Shown here: in pieces, positions 25,048-33,794 of the stretch | How the letters are laid out: every line of letters starts with the position of its first letter | Numbering within the stretch: the first letter of the stretch is position 1 | Source: Trichocoleus sp. | GTDB lineage: Bacteria > Cyanobacteriota > Cyanobacteriia > Elainellales > Elainellaceae | Reading direction: 5' to 3' | Assembly: GCA_036702865.1 (NCBI GenBank) | Contig: DATNQD010000057.1 | Span: 1-43,139, forward strand | DNA length: 43,139 bases | Made by a program: the position numbers and the translations under genes | The notes under the pieces: model-generated | Database searches by the model: none | What the model was told of the DNA's origin: nothing | The model's input: the letters and a program-made list of their open reading frames with translations, nothing else

Positions 25048-26925
25048 TTAGAACGGTTGATATCGCACTGAAAAATACAGCCCATTGTCCTGCAAAGAAT
25101 CTCCTTCATCCTCCACATCGATTAACGGAATGCCGTAATCTAGCCCGATCGCCAAATCCGGGGTTACTGCCCAGCGCACTCCTAATCCCACACTGGCGAG
25201 CGTCGCGGTTGCCGGATCAGGTGACTCGTTATTCCAGCCATGCCCAATTTCAGCAAAGGGAACGAGCTGAAATCGATTTGAGTCAGGCAGCAGCGAAAAC
25301 CGTGCCTCTACCGCTCCTAGCACTCCGTTATCCGTCACAAGCTGATTCTGGCGATAGCCTCTCACCGTGCTTACCCCGCCATAGCCAAATCGCTCCAGCG
25401 ACAGCAGCGAATCTGGCGTGAGTTGAGTCACCAGCCGCGACACCAGCACCCAGCGCGGAGCCAATCGCTGCACCCACTGAAACTGTCCCAGCCAGGCGAA
25501 AAAGCGTCCGTCCGTTCCCGTGTCATTGACCGTTGCATCCAAGGCATCAATGCCCAGACTAAACTGCGATCGCGCTGCCAGGACAGTTCGTGCATCTCGC
25601 TCCACCCAATCCTGGGAAAAGCGCAGCACCGTCACATTGGATTCACCATCTTCAGGTCCGACCGAAAATGAAAACGGCTCACCTTCCAGGAAGGTTGTGC
25701 TTCGGCGCAAGTCTGCTTGTAACCCCAGCGCAACTTCAGTTTCCGGTTTCCGAATCAGGGGTTGACGAAAGCCGATCGAAAAGGTCTCCGATTCACTGCG
25801 AATGTCTAAATCTTCAAACTGCTGCTCAATAATGAGCGATTCATCAGTGCTGTAGCTAAAGCTGAGCGTTCCTTCCTGCGGATTGAGCGGGATTGAGTAG
25901 CTAATATCAAAGCTATCCAGACCTTCAGTGATGCCATACCCGGTACTGATGCGATCGCCCACGCCAAAAAGATTGTCGTGCCCCACCTGAATACTGAACT
26001 GCTCAGAGCCAATGCTGGGAGACTGGTAATTGTCCCCGCCAATCCCCAAGCGAAATGCAGAAGCTTCAATAACTTGAACCGTGAGGACATTTTGTCCCGG
26101 TGCACTGCCCGCAATTAGCTCTGCATTGACCTGCTGGATCAGGGGATTAAGCTGTAGCAGTTGTAGTGTTTCTTCAATGCGCTGCTGATTCACAGGTTTC
26201 GTGTCTGCTTGTACCAATCGGCTGCGAATATAGCTCTCGCGTAATCGAGCAGAGCCGCACTGATCCTCTGCTTCGGCAGGCATCTGGGGTTCCTGGGCTT
26301 GGGCTGAAGCCGGATTGCTGGGAGAACTCTCCTCAAGTGGTGATGAAGTTGCCTCCGAGACGGAATTGGAACTGCCCCGACTTCGACCCGTACCTGGAGA
26401 GAGCAGACAGAGATCGATCGCCTCTAGCGTTCCTTCAACCACTTGAATGCGAATCATGCCATCGGTCAGCATCTGGTTATTGGGCAGGAAGGCGCCAGAA
26501 GTGATGTAGCCGTTGCTGAGGTAGAGTTGGGTGATGCGCGATCGAAGCTCTAGCAAATCTTCAAAGGACAGTTCGTCTCGCGCCTCGTAGTCTTTGACTA
26601 AAGCCGAAATTTCAGGTTGCAGAACGGTGCTGCCCTCCACCTTAATCTGCTGAACTGGAAAGCGAAGATTCAGATCAGGGGCTGCTGGCGGAGGGGGAAT
26701 GAGGGGTGTTTGTAGTGTAGGGGCAGGTGAGGTATTAGGCGGAACAATGGGAACCGAAGGGAGGGTGTCTGAAGGTCTAGGAATCGATTCTTGCAAGGCA
26801 TCGGGGGCATCGGGTGGAATGCTAATACCAGCCGGAGATGTTGATTGAGCGAGTGCGGCAGGGAATCCTAAAACCAGGGAAAGCAGACCAATGGTAGGCA
26901 GCGTATTCAGGAAGATAGAATGCAT
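25048..26925 (-). CDS. TpsB outer-membrane transporter (ShlB/FhaC/HecB family)
   Basis: This is the outer-membrane pore that secretes TpsA proteins. A signal peptide (TIGLLSLVLGFPAALAQS) is followed by a Pro-rich stretch (about 30-80). The POTRA region comes next, with FPVQQIKVEGSTVLQ, LYLSNGYITSGAFLPNNQ and IRIQVVEGTLEAI. A Ser/Pro/Glu-rich insertion (about 178-220) separates this from the remaining POTRA part (RESYIRSRLVQADTKPVNQQ). The rest is the 16-strand barrel, with GYGGVSTVRGYRQNQLVTDNG matching the conserved loop-6 VRGY motif, and a terminal Phe (FSVRYQPF) as in barrel-assembly signals. No clear ribosome-binding site was found before the ATG. It is the first gene of the operon leading to the second exoprotein and may also serve the first one in trans. 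Confidence 0.93.
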   Translation of the reverse strand: MHSIFLNTLPTIGLLSLVLGFPAALAQSTSPAGISIPPDAPDALQESIPRPSDTLPSVPIVPPNTSPAPTLQTPLIPPPPAAPDLNLRFPVQQIKVEGSTVLQPEISALVKDYEARDELSFEDLLELRSRITQLYLSNGYITSGAFLPNNQMLTDGMIRIQVVEGTLEAIDLCLLSPGTGRSRGSSNSVSEATSSPLEESSPSNPASAQAQEPQMPAEAEDQCGSARLRESYIRSRLVQADTKPVNQQRIEETLQLLQLNPLIQQVNAELIAGSAPGQNVLTVQVIEASAFRLGIGGDNYQSPSIGSEQFSIQVGHDNLFGVGDRISTGYGITEGLDSFDISYSIPLNPQEGTLSFSYSTDESLIIEQQFEDLDIRSESETFSIGFRQPLIRKPETEVALGLQADLRRSTTFLEGEPFSFSVGPEDGESNVTVLRFSQDWVERDARTVLAARSQFSLGIDALDATVNDTGTDGRFFAWLGQFQWVQRLAPRWVLVSRLVTQLTPDSLLSLERFGYGGVSTVRGYRQNQLVTDNGVLGAVEARFSLLPDSNRFQLVPFAEIGHGWNNESPDPATATLASVGLGVRWAVTPDLAIGLDYGIPLIDVEDEGDSLQDNGLYFSVRYQPF

Positions 26926-27435
26926 CCGGTTCAGTTTGCAACTCAGCTAATTCAATAACTGGTTATAGAGTGGGGTATTCGCTTCTCGTAGAACATACTA
27001 GCCCTTCTTAAAGAATTTATCTACCTCAGCCTGAAATTCACGTTTTCTGTAAAATGTAGAAATAAAACAATAGCTTCTATTGATTGAAGGGGGTTAATCT
27101 TTCCTAATTCGCAATATCAAGGATTTTATACACTGCTTGAGACTGAATTGTAAAATTTTGAGTACTCAAACCACTACTTTATTTCATCACTACAAGCCTC
27201 CTCTTCAGTGTCTACGGCTGGATAGATTGAAACGACCACTTAGTTCATTCAATTATTAAATAAAATGTGACAGATCAAGCAAAATTTTCGAATCCATGTA
27301 TTCACATTACTACTTTTTATTGTTAAGATTTTTTCTCTATCTTTAATTAGATAGATTTAAATAAACTCTGTAATTCATTTACTCATTCAATAAAGTGTTT
27401 ATTTTGCCTTGATAAAGACAATAAATTTTCATTCT
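26926..27435. other. A+T-rich gap between TpsB promoter region and IS6-like relic
   Basis: No coding region is seen. The part next to 26925 must hold the promoter of the TpsB operon. The remainder is strongly A+T-rich and probably belongs to the end of the IS6-like element; AAATGTGACAGATC at about 27263 weakly resembles the sequence on the other side of that element. Confidence 0.35.
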
Positions 27436-28097
27436 TTATCTCGGTCGTAAAAACTGCTTCACTTTCTCAAATGCTTGACACAATTCTTTTGTACTCTCAA
27501 ACAAACCAAAGCCGATCATCGGATAGTACCGTTGTTTGATTCCTCGATGGTTCTGTTCAATCGGATTTCCCGAGCAGCCTCTCACTCCATGCTCAACGTC
27601 TATACCCAGTTCTCCATCGATCGCTCTGGGGTACGAAGTCAGCCCGTCCGTTACCATTTGTTGCAGCGGTTGTCCTGCAACCTCATGCGCCCCAGCAAAG
27701 AAGGGTTTTGCCGCTGCCATGTCTTGTTTCTCACTCAACCCCACATCTACCAAGCTTATATCCTCGTTGATCGCGCGGTATAGATAGCACCACTTACCTT
27801 TGACACGGATGTACGTCTCTTCCACAAACCAGATCTCGCCAACTTTGCCTTTACGTTTCGCTCTCAACTGCTGGGCACACATTGCAGCAAAACGCTCTTC
27901 CCAATCGCGCGCTGTTTCATGCGTAAACTCAAATCCCCGCAGAAGAATTCGGCAATGTCGCGAAAGGTGGGCTTGTAGCGGAACTGACACAGCAGCACTT
28001 GGGACACGATCTCACCGGGCACTTCAATGAAGTTGAAAGGCGTACTCGCGCGTTGCAGGCGGATGATGTGGGTAGAACTGCAGTGAGGGCAATTCAT
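27436..28097 (-). pseudogene. IS6-family transposase, frameshifted
   Basis: Two overlapping frames together make one IS6-type transposase. The first (28097 down to about 27945) starts MNCPHCSSTHIIRLQRA, a zinc-ribbon-like N-terminus, and runs to FRDIAEFF. The second (from about 27945 to 27436) continues LRGFEFTHETARDWEERF, then WFVEETYIRVKGKWCYLYRA, VTDGLTSYPRAI and GNPIEQNHRGIKQRYYPMIGF. A single missing base in the FFLLRGFEF codons explains the break. In the family the first catalytic Asp normally sits in WFVDETY; here it is Glu, so the protein would be suspect even if the frame were restored. Terminal inverted repeats were not identified with confidence. Confidence 0.85.
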
Positions 28098-28436
28098 CGA
28101 AAGCTGTTGGCCAGTGGGTTGAGGGCAGTAGCTAGTTTACCAAGTAGGGGTTTCTGCATTCAATTTGAGTAGCGAGATCTGACAGTTTCCCTATGAATAG
28201 CTATGGTACAAGATCGATTTCATGATGCTGTTAAAACTATTTAATTTGTTTGATATAGAACGACAAACTCTAAGTAGGATTGAAGCAGCAAACACGATAA
28301 GGAATAAGTGAATGAAATCACTCGAGAAAAAGTGTGTCTCAAACGAAGTTCATTGAGAAGTCCTTTGGGTAAATTCCTAAGACAACAGAATTGATACATA
28401 GTGTCTGCCATTAAAAGAAATTTGTAACACAATCGA
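28098..28436. other. Gap between IS6-like relic and lasso cyclase gene
   Basis: I see no gene. GATCTGACAGTTTC at 28176-28189 is identical to 19798-19811, which lies beside the other transposase relic, and may mark an IS end. The rest is downstream of the cyclase gene; no strong terminator was found. Confidence 0.35.
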
Positions 28437-30263
28437 TTATCTTAAATGATCTATCCAAGCAATTAGCGCTAGTGCTAGGTTAATCTGATTGCCACTTCTG
28501 GCGTCACCAACACCTGCCGCTTGTTGTCGCATTGCGCTAATTAGCTTCGATCTATCAAATATTCCCAGATCGTTAATCTGAGACTGCTGCACCATTGCTT
28601 CTAATAACGCTAAATTTTGCGAAAGTCCTTTCCAATAAACATGATTGAAGCTGGGCTGAAACCGTCTCGTTCGGATAGGTTCGGGTAGAATGCCTTGCAT
28701 CGTCCGATGTAAAACAGGTTTTTTAATGCCAGGTTCCTCTCTCAAAGCTCTCGGTAAGCCTAAACAGAACGTAACTAGACGCGGATCTAAAAAAGGATGC
28801 GTAATCCGAATACCGAGAGGTGCACCCAGATACCAAGATGCCCAGTTCCCGACCGCTGATCGCAACCCAAGCAATGTGGAAGACTGCTCGACTGGATACT
28901 GACGCATTTCGCAAACCGTTGCCCAAATTCTATCGTGTAGCGCATAGTTTTTTGCGAATTCAGACCGAATCCAAGGAGGAAGATCAAACAGCCCTAATTT
29001 GGGAAACTGTCCACAACGATTTTGTAAACGGGCAAGGGTTGTTTGTAGAGGTACCACCAGTAGGGGTTCAATCGCAAAACGAAATAATACGGTTGAAAAG
29101 CTTTGATTTTGAGCTTGTGCCCATTTATGCGCCTGTTGCACCATTGTTAACCAGTGACCTTGATACATCAAATCTGCTAAATACATGCGATTACCTTCTG
29201 TCACCAGTTCAGCCCCACCTCCACCTAAAATAGTTGTCACCCCTAGCTGATGTGCGGTATTGACCAGTACCCTCTCCATCGCCAAATGAAACAGCCCTGC
29301 ATAAGGTTCATCATGTTCCGGAATATGGTAGCTAGTAAACCAATCAAAATCCAACGCTGCATCACCATTGACAAAATGTGGACAGATAGATTTACTCTGG
29401 TCGATCACCATTTGAATGTACTGCTTCTCACTTGCTAGACTTGACATTTGGTAGACTAGTGACAGTGTATGAAGATTCTGGGTGCTATTGTTTGCTGCTA
29501 AAAGTTGATCTAAAACACACACAATCGATGAACTATCTCGACCGCCTGAAAGATGGGCAGCAAAAGATTCTGCTCGAATACGATCGTGAATTACTTGACG
29601 AAAGAGTTGTAGGAATCTAGCACCTGCTTCATCAGCCTGGATTGTCCCCAAGTTCGGAATCTGCTGTATCCAATCCCAAGACCACAACACAGTTGATTGT
29701 CCAGTCGATTGTAGTGCTAGAAGTTTCCCTGGAAGCACACGATGAATGTTTGTGAAAGCAGTTTGCTCAGTTGCCAACTCTACACAAGCATATGGAAATG
29801 TGAGAAATGATGCCAGAAAACCTGGATTAATTTCGGCTTGAATTCGCTGTGCAAGTTGCCTTAAATTCGTACTAATGTAAACCGTATCCTTACAACTACA
29901 CCAATACAGAGGATAACTACCCAATGGATCGCGCAGAGCTAGAATCTTCCGTTGTTGTAAATCAAACAGAACTAGCGCAAATTCTCCTTCAATCTGCGCT
30001 AAGCCTTGGGTACCCTGCTGTTGAAAACAAGCCAATGCTAAGGCTGCATCTGAAGCAAAACTTGAGACTGGTATTACAGCGTGAGAACGGCTGAAATCAG
30101 GGCACGAGTGGAGCCGTCCCATTAAAATCACGGCTGTTTGCGTTGTCGGATCTTGAGCAAACGTGATTAAGGGGTATTGATTAGAATTTGTTGGGGTGGA
30201 GCAATGATAGTGAAAAACAGCGGGTTCACTCGATCGAGCAGTCACTTCAAATCCGGTTTGCAT
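28437..30263 (-). CDS. Lasso peptide cyclase (asparagine-synthetase-like, LasC type)
   Basis: This ATP-dependent enzyme closes the macrolactam ring of a lasso peptide by adenylating an Asp or Glu side chain and joining it to the N-terminal amine. The N-terminal glutaminase-like half (MGRLHSCPDF, IEGEFALVLFD, LALRDPLGSYPLYW) lacks the catalytic Cys2 of true asparagine synthetases, as lasso cyclases do. The synthetase half has the PP-loop AAHLSGGRDSSSIV near 239-250, GGGGAELVTEG, and a late HPFLDPRLVTFCLGLP. The start is set at the ATG of MQTGF, because GGAG (30270-30273) abuts an ATG six bases earlier but is correctly spaced for this one. About 608 aa is normal. It is the last of three co-directional lasso genes. 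Confidence 0.88.
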   Translation of the reverse strand: MQTGFEVTARSSEPAVFHYHCSTPTNSNQYPLITFAQDPTTQTAVILMGRLHSCPDFSRSHAVIPVSSFASDAALALACFQQQGTQGLAQIEGEFALVLFDLQQRKILALRDPLGSYPLYWCSCKDTVYISTNLRQLAQRIQAEINPGFLASFLTFPYACVELATEQTAFTNIHRVLPGKLLALQSTGQSTVLWSWDWIQQIPNLGTIQADEAGARFLQLFRQVIHDRIRAESFAAHLSGGRDSSSIVCVLDQLLAANNSTQNLHTLSLVYQMSSLASEKQYIQMVIDQSKSICPHFVNGDAALDFDWFTSYHIPEHDEPYAGLFHLAMERVLVNTAHQLGVTTILGGGGAELVTEGNRMYLADLMYQGHWLTMVQQAHKWAQAQNQSFSTVLFRFAIEPLLVVPLQTTLARLQNRCGQFPKLGLFDLPPWIRSEFAKNYALHDRIWATVCEMRQYPVEQSSTLLGLRSAVGNWASWYLGAPLGIRITHPFLDPRLVTFCLGLPRALREEPGIKKPVLHRTMQGILPEPIRTRRFQPSFNHVYWKGLSQNLALLEAMVQQSQINDLGIFDRSKLISAMRQQAAGVGDARSGNQINLALALIAWIDHLR

Positions 30264-30434
30264 TGTCATCTCCGTTCTTTTACAAATACTTTTATGTAAA
30301 TACTCAATGGATGAGAATTTTTCTCGTGGGATGCGTTAATGCTAGTGCTAATGTTTTGTGAAACTAAACCTTGACACTTTACTTCTAATATCTCTAGCAG
30401 AAATCATTCTACGTTGTCTCACCTTTTCACTCTA

Positions 30435-31220
30435 CTAGTACTGAGCAATTGGGGTAAATGCTGCACAGTGAGCTGCATCATCGGTTACAATCTTCCCGTT
30501 ACATTCAACCCACATGTGCAGTTGAAAGGGATGATGATCAACTCCCAAAATCAAAATAGCAGGTAATCGATAAACTCCCCGCAAAATGCAGTAGCCTACA
30601 AGAGCACGCTCTTTACAAGCAATTGCTAGGAAATGCTGACTTGCTGTTTGCCGAATTGTCTGATCAACAGTATGGATAATTTCTTCAGATTGAGGTGATT
30701 CAATTATTTCAGCAACCGAGTGCCAATGCTGCCATAATTTAATCGTATCTAACCAGCCTAGCAATCGAAAACTCAACCAGCTTAAGGTTAAAAGAATATA
30801 GTAGGTGAGACGAGATGGAGAATGTAAAGACGTTGGTTGAATTGTAAATCTCTCGACAACTGCTGATCTAGCTCTATTAAAGCTGGATAACAACTGAATT
30901 CTTAGTTTTTGAAGTAATGTAAGTGAGTGCACTTTCTCTAAAACGATTAAATCTTTGCGCTTCAAATCACACAGTAGACTTACTAAATCATTCTGAATTT
31001 GTTTCTCGCTAGCATCATAAATCTGGCTCAACTGTGATGCAACGTCTTCTATATCATGCTTTAAAGCCAATGTAAGCATTATTGCACTTGTTGAATTCAG
31101 AGCAAAAAATTTACCCTTGTACAAATCCAGTAATAGGGTAGAAGTTGCTTGCTCAAGTAATATAACATTCTGGTTTAGACTGTAGCGCTGAACTTGGTGT
31201 ACCCTTGTATGTTTATCCAT
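30435..31220 (-). CDS. Fused lasso RRE (PqqD-like) and transglutaminase-like leader peptidase (LasB1-B2)
   Basis: Residues about 10-95 form a PqqD-like RiPP recognition element (ILLEQATSTLLLDLYKGKFFALNSTSAIML) that binds the leader. Residues about 135-261 form the B2 cysteine peptidase, with Cys202 in ACKERALVGYCILRGV, His235 in LHMWVE and an Asp near 247 in VTDDAAH. This Cys-His-Asp set is that of the transglutaminase-like lasso leader peptidases, which remove the leader before cyclisation. In many clusters the two parts are separate genes; here they are joined. No strong ribosome-binding site precedes the ATG. It lies between the precursor and cyclase genes on the same strand. Confidence 0.88.
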   Translation of the reverse strand: MDKHTRVHQVQRYSLNQNVILLEQATSTLLLDLYKGKFFALNSTSAIMLTLALKHDIEDVASQLSQIYDASEKQIQNDLVSLLCDLKRKDLIVLEKVHSLTLLQKLRIQLLSSFNRARSAVVERFTIQPTSLHSPSRLTYYILLTLSWLSFRLLGWLDTIKLWQHWHSVAEIIESPQSEEIIHTVDQTIRQTASQHFLAIACKERALVGYCILRGVYRLPAILILGVDHHPFQLHMWVECNGKIVTDDAAHCAAFTPIAQY

Positions 31221-31336
31221 TGTGGTACTGGCTGATAATTACTGAATGGCAAAATCTAGCGCGTATTTTCAATCTTTCTGAAAGGATTGTTTGCCCGTGG
31301 ACAAAGCATACGAACAAACAACCTTTAAAGCAGTCC

Positions 31337-31370
31337 CTAGCGTGATTTAAACTTAAAGTTTTCACGCTAG
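31337..31370 (-). terminator. Hairpin between lasso precursor and processing genes
   Basis: CTAGCGTGA (31337-31345) pairs perfectly with TCACGCTAG (31362-31370). It sits 14 bases after the precursor stop codon. There is no strong T-run directly after it on the minus strand, so it is more likely a partial attenuator or mRNA-stabilising end than a strict terminator. Confidence 0.55.
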
Positions 31371-31383
31371 AAGTGACTAACCA

Positions 31384-31566
31384 TTAGTCGTACCAGTACC
31401 AAGAGTTCGGACCATCATAGTAATGCCCTGTATAGTAGGACTGAATCTGCTCCACAGAACCCAAGGAGAACAACTCAGGTTTGTGATAGAGGACTCGTTG
31501 TCTATCACTAGGTTGCCAGATGTCCCGTGATTGTGACGAGGACAGTTGAGAATCAAGGTGTGTCAT
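31384..31566 (-). CDS. Lasso peptide precursor (LasA type)
   Basis: This is a 60-aa precursor. The leader has the recognition motif bound by the RRE, YxxPxL, as YHKPEL (27-32), followed by the usual spaced Gly in FSLGSVEQIQ (33-42). The core must begin near residues 43-45, since Asp51 is the only acidic residue able to form a 7- to 9-membered ring. Starting at Ser43, Tyr44 or Tyr45 puts it at position 9, 8 or 7. The leader spacing best fits Tyr44, giving a 17-residue core ending NSWYWYD. The usual Thr at the penultimate leader position is replaced (Gln42 for a Tyr44 start). The core is extraordinarily aromatic, with seven Tyr or Trp between 44 and 59. A GGAGGAAACA site precedes the ATG. The product structure is inferred. 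Confidence 0.82.
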   Translation of the reverse strand: MTHLDSQLSSSQSRDIWQPSDRQRVLYHKPELFSLGSVEQIQSYYTGHYYDGPNSWYWYD

Positions 31567-31967
31567 TGTTTCCTCCAGAATCAGGATGAATTAGTGAGTT
31601 GCAGAATAGTGATTTTATTCACTACTTCACTGACTCACACACTAAAACAATTAAACAAAGAACACATTCCGAGTTTGTATAAAATCAATTGCAGACTTCT
31701 GCAAAGCAATAGCAATTTACAGTAACTCGGCTGACTGAAGTTAGCAGCTTTGTTGACAGAGATTGGGATACCAATCCTTAAATCAAATTGCTTATTGTAT
31801 TAGCTAAGCCAAGCAGCACCCGTTCTAATCAAGATTCAAATCTCAAAATTAGGACACGCTTTAGAGCTTGTCAGAAGTGTTATTTCTCATGCACTCTATT
31901 CACAAAAAACAGTGCTTAAAACAGATTCTAAGCTACGACAACAAATCAACGAGCACACTTTCGAGTG
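31567..31967. other. Divergent promoter region between lasso cluster and GTPase cassette
   Basis: No gene is seen. The stretch separates the minus-strand lasso precursor from the plus-strand GTPase gene, so both promoters must lie here. It is A+T-rich with several short inverted repeats, none convincing as an operator or RNA. Confidence 0.4.
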
Positions 31968-32972
31968 ATGAAAGCTATGCAAACAATTGAAATTACGATG
32001 GTTGCTGCATCGCGGGTTGGTAAGACCAGTTTACTTGCAGCGATGTATGAACACATTAAACCTGCCTTTGATCAAACCGATTGTTATATTGAACCCATTG
32101 ATCAAACGATTCAGGAACTTCATGAGCGCAAAACAGAGCTATGCCAGATGTTGGAAGCAAACCAACCTGAAGAATTTGGTGGTGGTGGCATTCGTCCGAC
32201 AATTAATCGCCGCGAATATCGATTTAGGGTGGGTCGCAAAGGAAAAAGCCCAGATCTGGAAATTGTTTTCGTCGATATGCCAGGTGGCTACTACACCGCA
32301 TCTGACCCGCAGAAGCGCGAAGAAATTGATGCTCAAATCCGCCGCTCGTTTGCGACTTTGATCCCGATCGACACGGCTGCTCTGTTTGAAGGAAACGGCT
32401 TTGTCCACCAAAAAGTAAATCAGCCCGTTCACATTCAAACAATGTATGAACGAGTTTTCAAGAACTTTGATCAAAAAGAACAAAAGCTGGTGATTGTAAC
32501 GCCAATCAAATGTGAAAAATACATTCAACAGCCCGCTGGTCTACAGCTCATTTGCGACAAGCTGTTGGAGCAACAGGAATATCGCTCGTTGCTTTCACTC
32601 ATGAAAAGTAAAGACCTAGAGCAACACATCAAAGTGGCAGTCTGCCCAGTTCAAACTGTAGGAGGTGTTCATGTGGCTCGGACTGAACTCAACGCTGAGA
32701 AAGAACCAGAACACATTCTGCAACGAGTCGGTTCCTATGAGCCAAGAAATTGTCACATTCCGCTACTGTATCTGTTCTTCTCGATTTTGCAGATGACACG
32801 CGATAATCGCACTTCGGTTCCGCTCATTGGTTGGTTTCGCAGCTTGCTCAAACTTGATCAACATTTAGAGCAGGCAATCGAGAAACTAGTGATAGATATC
32901 AAAGTTGCCCGACGCAAGCAAGAAATCAGAATTCTGCAAAATCCACTACAAAACTGTAACTTAACGCTCTAG
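31968..32972 (+). CDS. P-loop GTPase-like protein of a three-gene cassette
   Basis: This protein has about 334 aa. The P-loop AASRVGKTSLLAAMYE lies near 13-28, with Ala in place of the first Gly. A likely switch-II/Walker B segment is IVFVDMPGGYY near 100-108, and a possible base-recognition stretch is VIVTPIKCEKYI. The layout resembles the TRAFAC-class GTPases of bacterial conflict systems (the double-GTPase or GTPase-associated families), but I cannot assign a named family. Start candidates GTG 31965, ATG 31968 and ATG 31977 differ by a few residues; none has a strong ribosome-binding site. The next gene begins 7 bases after the stop, and the third 11 bases after that, so the three are one operon. 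Confidence 0.75.
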   Translation: MKAMQTIEITMVAASRVGKTSLLAAMYEHIKPAFDQTDCYIEPIDQTIQELHERKTELCQMLEANQPEEFGGGGIRPTINRREYRFRVGRKGKSPDLEIVFVDMPGGYYTASDPQKREEIDAQIRRSFATLIPIDTAALFEGNGFVHQKVNQPVHIQTMYERVFKNFDQKEQKLVIVTPIKCEKYIQQPAGLQLICDKLLEQQEYRSLLSLMKSKDLEQHIKVAVCPVQTVGGVHVARTELNAEKEPEHILQRVGSYEPRNCHIPLLYLFFSILQMTRDNRTSVPLIGWFRSLLKLDQHLEQAIEKLVIDIKVARRKQEIRILQNPLQNCNLTL

Positions 32973-32979
32973 AGAAACC

Positions 32980-33783
32980 ATGAAGCTTTTTGTCAAATCT
33001 CGCGGTAATCTCCGCGCACAGGACTATATCTACTGGCTGCGCTGTGATACACCCAATTGGAATTCAGCATTAGATCACTCTGATGCCGACCAATATCTAC
33101 GTTTACTCGATACAACCAGCCCTGGTTTACTGTTGTTCTCTCAATCAAATACTTATCATCTTTTGATTTCTGGACTCAGTTCCGTTCGTAGAGAACCATC
33201 ATCCCCAGGCTGTATTCGCAACACTATACTATTCACCGAAATTGATTCAGAAGAGACAGTAAGAGTTTTAGCAAGCTATGCGTTACAGCACTGGACACAA
33301 CTTGCCCAAGCAGTGGATGCAGCAATTCAGGTCGATCCTGATCCAACGAGTATTTGTGGCTATCGTCTCAACTGTACACAGCTATTTGACATAGTTGGCC
33401 GCATTCTAGATGAGAGATGCACAGGCTTAGGTTTAGAACAACGTGTATTTAGAGCTGAAGCGTTGTTATATGGTGGAATTGGTAGCTCAGAGTGGTCAAT
33501 GCTTTCAGATGAGTTGCGACAGGTTAGCCTGCCAACGGCTAAATCACATTTGCGCTTGTACGCAATTGTCACAAAGCGAATTCGGTTGGATGAATTGTAT
33601 CGAGAAGCAAACCCCTATCTACTTTGCAATTCGATTCAGGAGACGAAGCTAAAAAAAAATTCCAGCTTCGACAATGTTTCAAGAGGTTATTCAGAAAGCG
33701 TTGAGCTAATGAATTTGCCCACGATTGCCGTGATCGCAACTGCTGTTTTTCTCATCACTCACTTACTTTGGCATCAAAAATAA
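32980..33783 (+). CDS. Unknown protein with a C-terminal membrane anchor
   Basis: I do not recognise this 267-aa protein. It starts MKLFVKSRGNLRAQDYIYWLRC, a beta-rich N-terminus, has a helical middle section (ILDERCTGLGLEQRVFRAEALLYGG) and ends in a single membrane helix (LPTIAVIATAVFLITHLLW, about 245-263) with a very short tail. That topology would place the bulk of the protein in the cytoplasm, tethered to the membrane. It is encoded between the GTPase and the M48 peptidase with gaps of 7 and 11 bases. It may therefore bridge a GTP switch to a protease at the membrane; this is inference from gene order. Confidence 0.7.
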   Translation: MKLFVKSRGNLRAQDYIYWLRCDTPNWNSALDHSDADQYLRLLDTTSPGLLLFSQSNTYHLLISGLSSVRREPSSPGCIRNTILFTEIDSEETVRVLASYALQHWTQLAQAVDAAIQVDPDPTSICGYRLNCTQLFDIVGRILDERCTGLGLEQRVFRAEALLYGGIGSSEWSMLSDELRQVSLPTAKSHLRLYAIVTKRIRLDELYREANPYLLCNSIQETKLKKNSSFDNVSRGYSESVELMNLPTIAVIATAVFLITHLLWHQK

Positions 33784-33794
33784 GGAGACATTTT

